From assembly GCA_020436935.1 (NCBI GenBank), contig JAGQWX010000017.1, positions 1 through 64,000 of the forward strand: a DNA stretch of 64,000 nucleotides. Direction: 5' to 3'. The notes under the pieces were generated by a model, which was given only the letters and a program-made list of their open reading frames with translations, was not told the origin of the DNA and made no database searches. Below are positions 51,159 to 59,692 of this stretch, piece by piece. This DNA is from Saprospiraceae bacterium. GTDB lineage: Bacteria > Bacteroidota > Bacteroidia > Chitinophagales > Saprospiraceae. The stretch's first letter is position 1; every line of letters begins with the position of its first letter. A program made the position numbers and the translations under genes.

Positions 51159-53813
51159 TTAAAATTCCTTTTTTACCGAAAGAAAAACCTGAGCAGGCCT
51201 CATTCTGGTGCGCGTCAAAATAGATGAAAATCCAATGATATTGAAATCATAAAAATATTGTTCAGCAAAAAGATTAGATACTCGTAGCTCAAGAGAAATG
51301 TTTTTGGACTGCCATTTTTTTCTTGCGGTAATCTCTCCAAGAGCTTGTGTTTTGACAAAATCTTTTGATATGGTTTTAAATGGACTTATTTGACCTTCAA
51401 TTGACCAATGATAAGGCAAGCTGGTGTAAAAGTTAAGAGGTACGCTTAATAGGTTAATGGGGTCAATAAAATTGCTATTCCATAGCTGTAGTTCGGGGGA
51501 GATGCTGAGCCTGAATACCCTATTCGCCCACATAAACCTGCCTCGCAATAATGCAAATCTAGATATGAGTGTATTGCTCCTGTCGTTTACTTCGATATCG
51601 CTCCGGGTTGACGAATAACTTATTGTAACTTTGGTCGATAAATGTAAACCCAAATCTTTCTCAAATTGGACCAGAGAGTTGAATCTTAATTGTTTATATC
51701 TACCTTCCTGATTGTTGGAGAAAAAACCATTGCTGGTAAAATTCAGGTCATAAACCTGGTTGTTAATGTTGTGTCTAAGTTCTGTTTCAACCCTGAAGTG
51801 TTGGTTGTTCTCGTAGTTTTTGGAGCTATATTCCAGCTTTATCAGTTTATAATCGATTTGGACGGGAGATGATCTGGAAGTTTCCAGACTTTGATAGGAA
51901 TGCAGAATAAATTCGTCATAGTAGAATTTACTTTGTTCTATGTTTTTGCCAATTCCCATATCCAGGCTAAGAAAGTTGTTTTTTTGATTGAAGTCCAGAC
52001 CGGAATTGATGGTATACACAGGTATAAAAGAGACAGTAGTCAGGGACTTGTGATCATTGATGGTCCTGATTTTATTTATACCTCCTCGGACATTCATGTC
52101 CCATGACAAGTATTGCCCACCGATTTTTAAGGTGGAAATCGCCTGATATAAGTGCGATTGCTGCCTTGTATCGTTTGAAAATATTATGGAGTCTTCTGAG
52201 GAAGGGAAATTGTTGGAGTTGCTGCTGGATAATCTACTGAAAAGTGAGGAATTGTTTACTTCATACACAAGTTCAGTTTTTGAAAGTTTATTTCCTTTTT
52301 TTAAGAAAAACCCTGTGAATGTTTTTCCATTTAAACTCCAGCTGTCAACCAATTGTATAGCTGAAGGGGAGGAGAAGGTGATAAAATTTGGTAAAATCAG
52401 GTTGTTTGGAGATACATTAAAACTATCAGAAGTTTCATTTAGCGTCCAGTTGGAAACTACTGAATAGGCTTTCTGTCCAATTCTAAAAATGATTTCATTA
52501 TCAGAATTGAATCTGATGGATTTTTTATTCAGCTTTTCCTCAACAGAGACATCATTGATCAGATGGTTTGATTGATCTTTTGCCTTATGGAATTTCAGGT
52601 CTGATTTATTTTTAAAGAAAAACTTCGATTTGTTGATCTCCAGAATGGCACCTGGCATTATTTGAGCCGGGCGTAAAGTATTTGAGAGGACTTTATTGAA
52701 AGTGGTGGTTGTTCCATAGATATTGTAAGACTCGTTTACAAGAGATTTAAGTTGATCAATGTCTGAAGTATAATTTCCATATAATTTCAGTTGGGTGTCT
52801 TCATTTATCTTTTTTAAAAAATTGTAACCCATAAGTTTTTCGTTATTGAACCAAAAATCCCGGTTGTTCAATAAAATAGACGGCGTTGATCTTGTTGTTG
52901 ATACAAATTCTCTACTCAATTGGGTATTGTCAAAATGGTTTTGTAAGTCCATACTTCTTTGTAAACCAACTGAATTCGCTGAAGCCTGAAGGGCAAATTG
53001 AAAATGTTTCTGAAAACCAAATAAATTTGATGAGACCAGATAAGGAATCTGTGGAATGCCGCCTCCAATTTCAGCCTTACCAATCATTGCAAAATTTCTT
53101 TTGAGTTTTAGGTTGATGGCAGCATTATCCGGATCATAAATGGAGTCTAATGATTTAATGTATTGGTGTCTTTGTAAGATCTGAATTTCAGAAATAGCCT
53201 CTGGTTGCAAATTTCTTGAAGCAATGGAGTATTGTCCTTCCAATAAATCCAAACCCTGAATATAAAATTTTGATATATCCAATCCATCATAAAATATTTT
53301 GCCATTTGATGATACTTCAACACCAGGTATTCTTTTCAGGACATCCTCTATGGATTTATCACCTGGTTTTTGATAGGATTTAACGTTGAATATGAGGGTG
53401 TCTCCCCGCTGTTCGAATGGAGGCACTTTGACAACCACTTCCGGCAAAGGAGTAATACGTCCCTGCAATTGTATATTTATTTGATTCCCAATTTTATACT
53501 TGGACTCAAATGGATCATAACTGAGATGGTTGGCTGTAATAAAAACACTGTCCGCGACAAAAGGCAATTCAATTTTAAAGCTTCCTTCCGACTTTGAAAT
53601 ATCAAATCCAAGCATGGTACCTCCAGCCTTGTCATAAGCTAGTACAGCACAGTCTTTAATTGCGCGGAGATCTGTATCAACAACAAAACCGGAAATAATT
53701 ATTGGATGTTGAGCAAAACTGATATTCAGGAAATAAAAATGTACCAAAGCAAGAACCAGAAGATATTTTCTTTTCTTAAAGATTGTTGCACCATTTTTTG
53801 TTGAGCATATCAT
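51159..53813 (-). CDS. TonB-receptor-like outer membrane protein with carboxypeptidase-regulatory domain
   Basis: 884 residues with a membrane-targeting signal (YLLVLALVHFYFLNISFA). N-terminal carboxypeptidase-D-like beta sandwich (IIISGFVVDTDLRAIKDCAV...), then a plug-like region (SIEDVLKRIPGVEVSSNGKI, FYIQGLDLLEG) and a long beta-barrel ending in Phe (VFLSVKKEF), as for outer membrane barrels. No TonB box was identified. Genes of this kind in Bacteroidota are often paired with a GLPGLI protein, as here 84 bases upstream. Substrate unknown; peptide or metal-complex uptake or export are possibilities. Confidence 0.83.
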   Translation of the reverse strand: MICSTKNGATIFKKRKYLLVLALVHFYFLNISFAQHPIIISGFVVDTDLRAIKDCAVLAYDKAGGTMLGFDISKSEGSFKIELPFVADSVFITANHLSYDPFESKYKIGNQINIQLQGRITPLPEVVVKVPPFEQRGDTLIFNVKSYQKPGDKSIEDVLKRIPGVEVSSNGKIFYDGLDISKFYIQGLDLLEGQYSIASRNLQPEAISEIQILQRHQYIKSLDSIYDPDNAAINLKLKRNFAMIGKAEIGGGIPQIPYLVSSNLFGFQKHFQFALQASANSVGLQRSMDLQNHFDNTQLSREFVSTTRSTPSILLNNRDFWFNNEKLMGYNFLKKINEDTQLKLYGNYTSDIDQLKSLVNESYNIYGTTTTFNKVLSNTLRPAQIMPGAILEINKSKFFFKNKSDLKFHKAKDQSNHLINDVSVEEKLNKKSIRFNSDNEIIFRIGQKAYSVVSNWTLNETSDSFNVSPNNLILPNFITFSSPSAIQLVDSWSLNGKTFTGFFLKKGNKLSKTELVYEVNNSSLFSRLSSSNSNNFPSSEDSIIFSNDTRQQSHLYQAISTLKIGGQYLSWDMNVRGGINKIRTINDHKSLTTVSFIPVYTINSGLDFNQKNNFLSLDMGIGKNIEQSKFYYDEFILHSYQSLETSRSSPVQIDYKLIKLEYSSKNYENNQHFRVETELRHNINNQVYDLNFTSNGFFSNNQEGRYKQLRFNSLVQFEKDLGLHLSTKVTISYSSTRSDIEVNDRSNTLISRFALLRGRFMWANRVFRLSISPELQLWNSNFIDPINLLSVPLNFYTSLPYHWSIEGQISPFKTISKDFVKTQALGEITARKKWQSKNISLELRVSNLFAEQYFYDFNIIGFSSILTRTRMRPAQVFLSVKKEF

Positions 53814-53897
53814 TCAAATCCCGAAGTTGATATAAGATTGATTTTATTACATGCAATAGGATCAAGCCAAATTTTATAAATGAGATTGAGACCAGCT

Positions 53898-54719
53898 TTA
53901 ATTTTTTTCAGTGAGTAAATATCTTTTTTGAGAAAGCGTTTTTTGGATCTTTGCTGAAGTCGAAAGATCAACAACAACTGATTGGCTGTTGGAGCCATTC
54001 ACCGTTTTATTGGCAGCTCTTATAAATTCTTTTCTGTCAACATCCCGAAAAGTTCCGTTATTAAACATTGGATCTTTGTGGAGAACGGCAATAGGATGGG
54101 TCGTGTAGGCAGTCATCTCCCATTTGTATATTGATTCTTCATCTTCCAATTTCAGAATAAGGCCAGGAAGACCTGAAAAGACATAAGGCCCATCAAATAT
54201 AGGAATAGAAGGAGCAAACCAACATATCCAATTTCTGCCACCATATGAGGTGGTTGCTCTAATACATGCAATTCCATCGATTTCCGCCTTTTCTTCTGAG
54301 ATCTGCCAGATAAAGCTCTTATTTTCTTCCAATTTCATAATTCCATCTGTGAAACTTTTTTGATAGATGGCATATGAATTCTTTTCAAAATCTTTAGAGA
54401 CTCTTATGAGATCAAACCATGATCTTTTTCTGTTTTTTGCAAAGTTTGAATTCATGATTTTGTCTAAGTTTGATTGACTTGGCGTTAGATTGGAGAGTTG
54501 ACCATTCACATCCTCAAGAAGGAAAATTGAATCGTTGTAATACTCATTTTCAGCGAGATATCTCGATTCACTTCCTAATTTATAAAGTCGATGGGTTTCA
54601 GACTTTGATTGTCCATTGTCGCAATTAGTATCAGTGCAATGAGAAAAACTATACCAAACTACATAATCGGTTTCAACTTGGTACGCGAGTGAATATATTA
54701 CAAAGAGAAAAATAATCAT
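53898..54719 (-). CDS. GLPGLI family protein
   Basis: 273 residues with an N-terminal hydrophobic segment (MIIFLFVIYSLAYQ). The signature is GPYVFSGLPGLILKLEDEES near residue 188, which contains GLPGLI; before it come WQISEEKAEIDGIACIRATT and the NWICWFAPSIPI segment that leads into the motif. The family is restricted to Bacteroidota, is exported, and has no tested function. It sits between a small Cys-rich exported protein and a TonB-receptor-like barrel on the same strand, so the three are likely one transcript. Confidence 0.88.
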   Translation of the reverse strand: MIIFLFVIYSLAYQVETDYVVWYSFSHCTDTNCDNGQSKSETHRLYKLGSESRYLAENEYYNDSIFLLEDVNGQLSNLTPSQSNLDKIMNSNFAKNRKRSWFDLIRVSKDFEKNSYAIYQKSFTDGIMKLEENKSFIWQISEEKAEIDGIACIRATTSYGGRNWICWFAPSIPIFDGPYVFSGLPGLILKLEDEESIYKWEMTAYTTHPIAVLHKDPMFNNGTFRDVDRKEFIRAANKTVNGSNSQSVVVDLSTSAKIQKTLSQKRYLLTEKN

Positions 54720-54765
54720 CTTAAATCTTTTTATTTTAATTGCCAGGGCCCTAGCAAACTAAATT

Positions 54766-55020
54766 CTAGTCGTCAGCTTCACAGCTTTGATCACATAAAC
54801 CTAAGAAATAACTAGTAAATTCACCATACCATGGATAATCGCACCATTGTGCGGTAAATGAAGCGCCACAGTAACAATTTACATTATATAAGTTGCACTC
54901 AATAACTCCTTCGGTATTTTTTGACAGAGTATTATTTTCGGAGAACTCAGAAGTTATTTGATTACTTGCTACTAGTGAGACACTAACAAATAATAAACAT
55001 AAAAGAATTAATTGTTTCAT
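54766..55020 (-). CDS. small exported cysteine-rich protein
   Basis: 84 residues: signal peptide MKQLILLCLLFVSVSLVAS, then a short mature part of about 65 residues with six Cys (ECNLYNVNCYCGASF, AQWCDYP, LGLCDQSCEADD). The even number and the acidic composition suggest three disulfide bonds. No known family was recognised. It lies 46 bases upstream of the GLPGLI gene on the same strand, the first gene of a probable three-gene unit, so it may be the cargo or ligand of the barrel protein; this is inference from position. Confidence 0.7.
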   Translation of the reverse strand: MKQLILLCLLFVSVSLVASNQITSEFSENNTLSKNTEGVIECNLYNVNCYCGASFTAQWCDYPWYGEFTSYFLGLCDQSCEADD

Positions 55021-55177
55021 CGTAAAAAATTTAAAAAATTATTAAATAGCTCAAAGATCATTTTCCGGAATTTGAACTTTGATTTTTTTGATGAAAACTA
55101 TATAGACTTGAACTAACAAAAAAATTAATGCATACAAATTAATATTATTTTCAAATTATTTGAAGTTAACTTACTTT

Positions 55178-56401
55178 TCAAAACCTTACCACCCGAACCT
55201 CCACATTTTCCCAGTCGTTATCCACTGGCTTGCCGTCCTTGTAATGGGGCCATGGACTATTGGCAATGTAGTAAAATGTTTTGTCAGACTGGTCGATGTA
55301 ACCATTGGTGGGTTCGCCGGAGTAGGGAAGGGCGTTTTCCAACAATTGTGTATTTGTTATTTTTTTCTCGCTCAAGGTCAGTCGAATGACTCTTTTGGGG
55401 CTGCTGTTGTTTTGGATGGCAATGAGATCTCCATCGAAAAATTCCAGGCCATCGATGCCTTTCAATAAGTAATCCGGGGATTTTATCCAGGATTGCTGAC
55501 GACCTCCAACGTCCATACTTAAGATGCCTTTGATGTAGTCGGCAACATAGAGGGTATTGGTTTTCGCATCACAAGTTATGCCTTGAAGTGAGAATGCATC
55601 CCCGATGATGATGGTGTCCTTCCAGGATTTTTTGGCAGGGTCAAAAATTAAAACTTCCGGACTGGCTGAATTGGACAAAAAAAGCAAATGGTCCTTGTTT
55701 GTGCACATTGCGCCGATCACTGCATTTCCAATAGGATATTGATCAATGATTTTACCTTGCTTTGCATCAACAAGTAAGAGGTATGCCGGAACATCTTTGT
55801 CAGCATTGTAGGAAACATACTCAGGTATGTAAGCAGTGGTAACAAAAAACAAATCGTCTTTATAAAATTCCACCGCCATTCCTGCTCCCGGGAGTCTGGT
55901 AGAATAGGAAGCGCCATCAATGAAATACATCAATAAACCCTCGTGCACTTCTGTGACAGCTGTACCATGGATACCCCTGCTAATGTCCTCGGTGTGTACT
56001 TTGCCAAGAGCCAGGTGTTTGAAGCCGGAATTAACTTTTTCTGTCCATTGGCCCTTTGTTTTTTTCAACCCGGTCACAATATCTTCACTCAGGTATTTTT
56101 TTAGATCTTCATCGTTTTCGGGCTGGATAGCTGCATTCCAGCTCATCAAAAAATCAAGTGACTTTTTTGCAGCCTCACTTTGTCCCGAGGCTGCTTCCGC
56201 GATGGACTTGTTGTATAAAAGGGTAGGCTGGGAAGGATGTATCTCAAGGGCTTTATTGATAAAATATTGCATAGAATCAAAACGCCCAAGTTGGTACATG
56301 CCAATGCTTTTGGCGTGAAAGTCCCGCCAAGTCTGTGCTGTACACCATTGTGTAGTGCAAACAAGAATTGCCACGATTACCAGAGTAAAAATTCTTACCA
56401 T
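55178..56401 (-). CDS. exported TPR and beta-propeller protein
   Basis: 407 residues, signal peptide MVRIFTLVIVAILVCTTQWCTA. Residues of about 24-80 resemble one or two tetratricopeptide units (MQYFINKALEIHPSQPTLLYNKSIAEAASG). The remainder looks like an SMP-30/gluconolactonase-type six-bladed propeller: LSNSASPEVLIFDPAKKSW, LQGITCDAKTNTLYVADYIKG and LLKGIDGLEFFDGDLIAIQN. The metal-binding residues of true lactonases were not identified. Role unknown. Confidence 0.7.
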   Translation of the reverse strand: MVRIFTLVIVAILVCTTQWCTAQTWRDFHAKSIGMYQLGRFDSMQYFINKALEIHPSQPTLLYNKSIAEAASGQSEAAKKSLDFLMSWNAAIQPENDEDLKKYLSEDIVTGLKKTKGQWTEKVNSGFKHLALGKVHTEDISRGIHGTAVTEVHEGLLMYFIDGASYSTRLPGAGMAVEFYKDDLFFVTTAYIPEYVSYNADKDVPAYLLLVDAKQGKIIDQYPIGNAVIGAMCTNKDHLLFLSNSASPEVLIFDPAKKSWKDTIIIGDAFSLQGITCDAKTNTLYVADYIKGILSMDVGGRQQSWIKSPDYLLKGIDGLEFFDGDLIAIQNNSSPKRVIRLTLSEKKITNTQLLENALPYSGEPTNGYIDQSDKTFYYIANSPWPHYKDGKPVDNDWENVEVRVVRF

Positions 56402-56473
56402 ATATTCAAATATACGGATAAAGTCACGGTGGTGTTACGTAGAAGAAGGGTGATTTTGATGGTGATATTAGCA

Positions 56474-58879
56474 CTATTCTTCGCTGATCAGACTTTTTTT
56501 GGCTTTTGCTTTGCTTTGTTTGATCCTGTATGACAGCGACAAGTTGATTTGTCGCCTTCTGAACTGACTGCTGCTGGAAGTAAAAAAGCTGACCCCATTG
56601 AACTCGGACCTGTTGACTCGAGAGTTGAACACATCGGACACATTGAAGGTAATGGTGCCATTCCCCTTAAAGAGATCTGTACTTGCGCCAATGTCAATGT
56701 AAAATATCTCCAGACGTTTGCCCTGGGGCAATTGTTGTGGCGCCTCATAGTTGGCCCTCATTTGGAGGGTGGTATTGTTCTTAAGGGTAAATCTTGAGGT
56801 ATGCCTTGCAAACCATGAATAAGTGTCACTGGTAATGTCATCGCCTATATTGGTTCCGTCGGTGATGGCTCTGAAAAAATTGAAGCTCAAATCTCCTTTC
56901 CACCAATTGATTGGACTGTACTGTGAAGTGATCTCGACTCCAAAAGAATTTTCATCCAAGAGGTTTTCGGGTAAAAAAGTAGAAGTTTCGATATCGGTGA
57001 CTCGTCTGATGCTTTGAATTTTGTCGGTGGTATATCTGTAAAAGACAGAACTGGCTATTGAACCGCTTGCAAAGTATTTGATGTGGCCAAGATCAAATGC
57101 GTCTGTAAACTCAGGATTGAGGTCCGGGTTACCTGCAAAAAAATTACGGTTGTCAGAAAGCGTGATGTATGGGCTCAGTTCTGTGTATCTCGGTCTTCTT
57201 ACCCGGCGGCTATAGCTGAGCTGTAGGGCATTTCCGTCATTGATGGTATAGGTGAGATGGCCGCTGGGGAATAAATTGGTGTATTTTCTGGGGTTGCTTT
57301 CGTTGGTTTTTTCCAAGACGGTTTTAATGTCTGTATACTCTGCTCTGGCACCAAGTTGGTATGAAAACTTATTTCGGGCGTCGCCAATGATGACATAGGT
57401 GGCATGAATGTTTTCCTGGTAAAAGAAGACGTTATCCAGGCCCTGCAGCGTGAAAAAACTTCCATCTTCAGCTCTTTGGGTGACCAGATAATCGTTGGTC
57501 ATGTCTCTGAAACTCGTTCTTAGCCCGGTTTCTAATTTACCATCACGAAGAAAGCCACCTGATTTTATGGGCTTTACATAGTCCAGCTGGGCCAGGTATG
57601 TTTTTTCAAACTCGTCATTGAGCGATTTTTGGAAAGAATTTACGTTGGGTTTTTGCAAGGTTGAAGTTTGCTCAAAAAACTGGTCAGAGCGTTCCCAATA
57701 ATCCAGATACCGAAGGTCAAGCACCAGTTCGTGTCCCTTATCAGTATAACTTTTTTTGTAGGTGACGGCAATTTCAGAATTGGGCTCTGTCTCCGTTTCA
57801 TCCTGGTGTCGCAAAGTTCTGCCCAAAAAATTGGAGGTGTTGTTGAAGTAATCGTCGTATGTGATATCGGTCAACCTTCTGACGTCGGTGCGCCTCAACA
57901 AGTAGGAAGCTGTCAGGATGTTTTTATCGTTGAAAAAATAGTCAAGACCTGCCTGAACGTTGTTGTGCAGCCCATTCACCGTGCCCGAACGGTCTGAAAT
58001 GGAAATGAAAGTGGTATCTGGTCCATAAAACTCCTGATACTGACTGCCTATGTTGGGCAGCTTTCTGTAGGCGAGTCCGTAATTGAGGAAAAAGTTGAGC
58101 TTGTTTTTACGGTAGTTGACATTGGCAGCAACTCCATAATTGACCGGCTGGCCCAGTATGAGTTCGAATGAGCCATTGAAGCCCTGGCTCTGGTCTTTTT
58201 TGAGTACAATGTTGATGATTCCCGCCATGCCTTCTGCTTCATATCGGGCTGAAGGGTTGGTAATGATTTCGACCCTTTCGATTTGGTTGCCCTGGAGCTG
58301 TTGCAAGCCTGCACCACCTTTAAAACTAACGAGACCTGAGGGTTTTCCATCGATCAAAATTCTGACGTTGTCGCTGCCCCTTAACTTGATACTGCCATCC
58401 ACATCCACATTCAAACTTGGGATATTGCTCAGCAAATCAGAGGCAGTGCCACCTGCGTTGGCCAGATCTTTGCCAACATTGAAAACGCGCTTATCCAAAG
58501 CAAAAGCCATCGAGCTTTTTTCTACTTCAATGACTACTTCATCCAAATCCACGCCTCCAGTATTCAATGCAATCATACCAAGTGAATGGGATTTATCCCT
58601 GGCCACAAATACCGGAGTATAGTAGGTTTTGTATCCAATAAAATCTATGGAGGCGTAATAAGAACCTGCTGTGATTTTTATGTCAAAACTACCCTCGTCA
58701 TTGGTGACATCTCCTCCTGCAAATGTGCTATCAGAGGTAAACAGTTGAATGCTGGCATAGGGCAGCAATTGACCTGTTGCTCCATCTGTTACTTTTCCGG
58801 TAACATGAACATCCTGGGAGGTTAAGAAAAAAGGTAAGGTAAATAAGGTGAGGACGGTGAAAATGGTCTTTTTTTTCAA
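56474..58879 (-). CDS. TonB-dependent receptor-like outer membrane protein
   Basis: 801 residues, signal peptide MKKKTIFTVLTLFTLPFFLTS. Carboxypeptidase-regulatory-like domain (residues of about 24-110: VTGKVTDGATGQLLPYASIQ), plug domain with LLSNIPSLNVDVDGSIKLRG and VRILIDGKPSGL and IERVEIITNPSARYEAEGMAGIINI, then an outer-membrane barrel of the OMP_b-brl_3 type with LSYSRRVRRPRYTELSPY and NPDLNPEF. A C-terminal Lys-rich tail follows the last strand. Transport substrate cannot be read from sequence. Its 5' side faces a pair of transposon-like elements. Confidence 0.86.
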   Translation of the reverse strand: MKKKTIFTVLTLFTLPFFLTSQDVHVTGKVTDGATGQLLPYASIQLFTSDSTFAGGDVTNDEGSFDIKITAGSYYASIDFIGYKTYYTPVFVARDKSHSLGMIALNTGGVDLDEVVIEVEKSSMAFALDKRVFNVGKDLANAGGTASDLLSNIPSLNVDVDGSIKLRGSDNVRILIDGKPSGLVSFKGGAGLQQLQGNQIERVEIITNPSARYEAEGMAGIINIVLKKDQSQGFNGSFELILGQPVNYGVAANVNYRKNKLNFFLNYGLAYRKLPNIGSQYQEFYGPDTTFISISDRSGTVNGLHNNVQAGLDYFFNDKNILTASYLLRRTDVRRLTDITYDDYFNNTSNFLGRTLRHQDETETEPNSEIAVTYKKSYTDKGHELVLDLRYLDYWERSDQFFEQTSTLQKPNVNSFQKSLNDEFEKTYLAQLDYVKPIKSGGFLRDGKLETGLRTSFRDMTNDYLVTQRAEDGSFFTLQGLDNVFFYQENIHATYVIIGDARNKFSYQLGARAEYTDIKTVLEKTNESNPRKYTNLFPSGHLTYTINDGNALQLSYSRRVRRPRYTELSPYITLSDNRNFFAGNPDLNPEFTDAFDLGHIKYFASGSIASSVFYRYTTDKIQSIRRVTDIETSTFLPENLLDENSFGVEITSQYSPINWWKGDLSFNFFRAITDGTNIGDDITSDTYSWFARHTSRFTLKNNTTLQMRANYEAPQQLPQGKRLEIFYIDIGASTDLFKGNGTITFNVSDVFNSRVNRSEFNGVSFFTSSSSQFRRRQINLSLSYRIKQSKAKAKKSLISEE

Positions 58880-58945
58880 AACAATGCTTCTGATGAAATG
58901 ATAAAATTTATGGCCAGCTGGTGGTCCTCTCGGCTTTAGTGTAAT

Positions 58946-59170
58946 TATACTTATCGGAAATAGAATTGTCCACTTCCCTGCTGCTAAAATGAACCATATC
59001 TTCGTTACAAATACTCGCTGGAGGTACCACTATAAGATGGAGAAGCTGGGACGCGGAGGTCCCAGTTCAGCCCTAAAGTCGTTTGCGACGACTTTTTTAC
59101 GGGCTTCATCTCGATGTGATTCATTTTATCATCACATGCAAAATGGACATTCCATATTCCGATAAGTATA
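58946..59170 (-). mobile_element. transposon-like repeat, long copy (copy B)
   Basis: 225 bp with terminal inverted repeats: TATACTTATCGGAA at the left, and the exact complement at the right, followed inward by a further shared GTCCA. Inside it are two hairpins: CTGGGAC-GCGGAG-GTCCCAG (59047-59066) and AAAGTCGT-TTGCG-ACGACTTT (59076-59096) with four T after the second. Outer thirds match copy A at 1524-1687. No open frame encodes a transposase. Confidence 0.82.
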
Positions 59171-59394
59171 TTCAATTGCAAAAAAATCACTTTCAAAATT
59201 TCCATTATATTCCATCTGTTAAAATGATTTTCTGAAGGAATAGTGGACTGGAAAAACTGAAAGCTCACATTTGATTGCAAGGCATAAATGTAAGCAAATC
59301 ACCGAAAAGTGCAAGGCCGGCTTTTGATGTAATATAAATACCGTTATTTTGAGCCATCATTTTGAAACAAATCTCACCAAGTTTTGATGGGATG

Positions 59395-59624
59395 TATACT
59401 TATAGGAAATAGATTTGTCCACATAATCATTGCCAAAAATGCAAATATCTGCGTTAGAAAGCCTCGCCATGAGGGGCGTTAAAAATTCATCGCAAATGAA
59501 TTTAGCTCCGAACTGTGACCTCCGTGTCACAGCTAAGGCAAATGTTCTAGCATATGCTCCATATGATCTTTGAATTTTCGTCTGAATGATTAAAATGGAC
59601 AATCCATTGTCCCATAAGTATAAA
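59395..59624 (+). mobile_element. transposon-like repeat, long copy (copy C)
   Basis: 230 bp, ends TATACTTATAGGAA and, inward from the right, TATACTTATGGGAC. It is inverted relative to copy B. The same two hairpins are present with changed sequence but kept pairing: AAATTCAT-CGCAA-ATGAATTT (59483-59503) and CTGTGAC-CTCCGT-GTCACAG (59513-59532). The loops and flanks stay alike while the stems differ on both sides. A 97-codon open frame across it is not considered a gene. Confidence 0.8.
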
Positions 59625-59692
59625 AAATTGAAAATAAATTGGATATGCACATCACCAAATTTCTTTTGAAATCCAAAAAATTCGGCCTGGCA

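Noticed and set aside
59357-59650. 97-codon open frame on the minus strand across repeat copy C
   Set aside because: It spans the terminal repeats and the hairpins of the element and has no protein motif.
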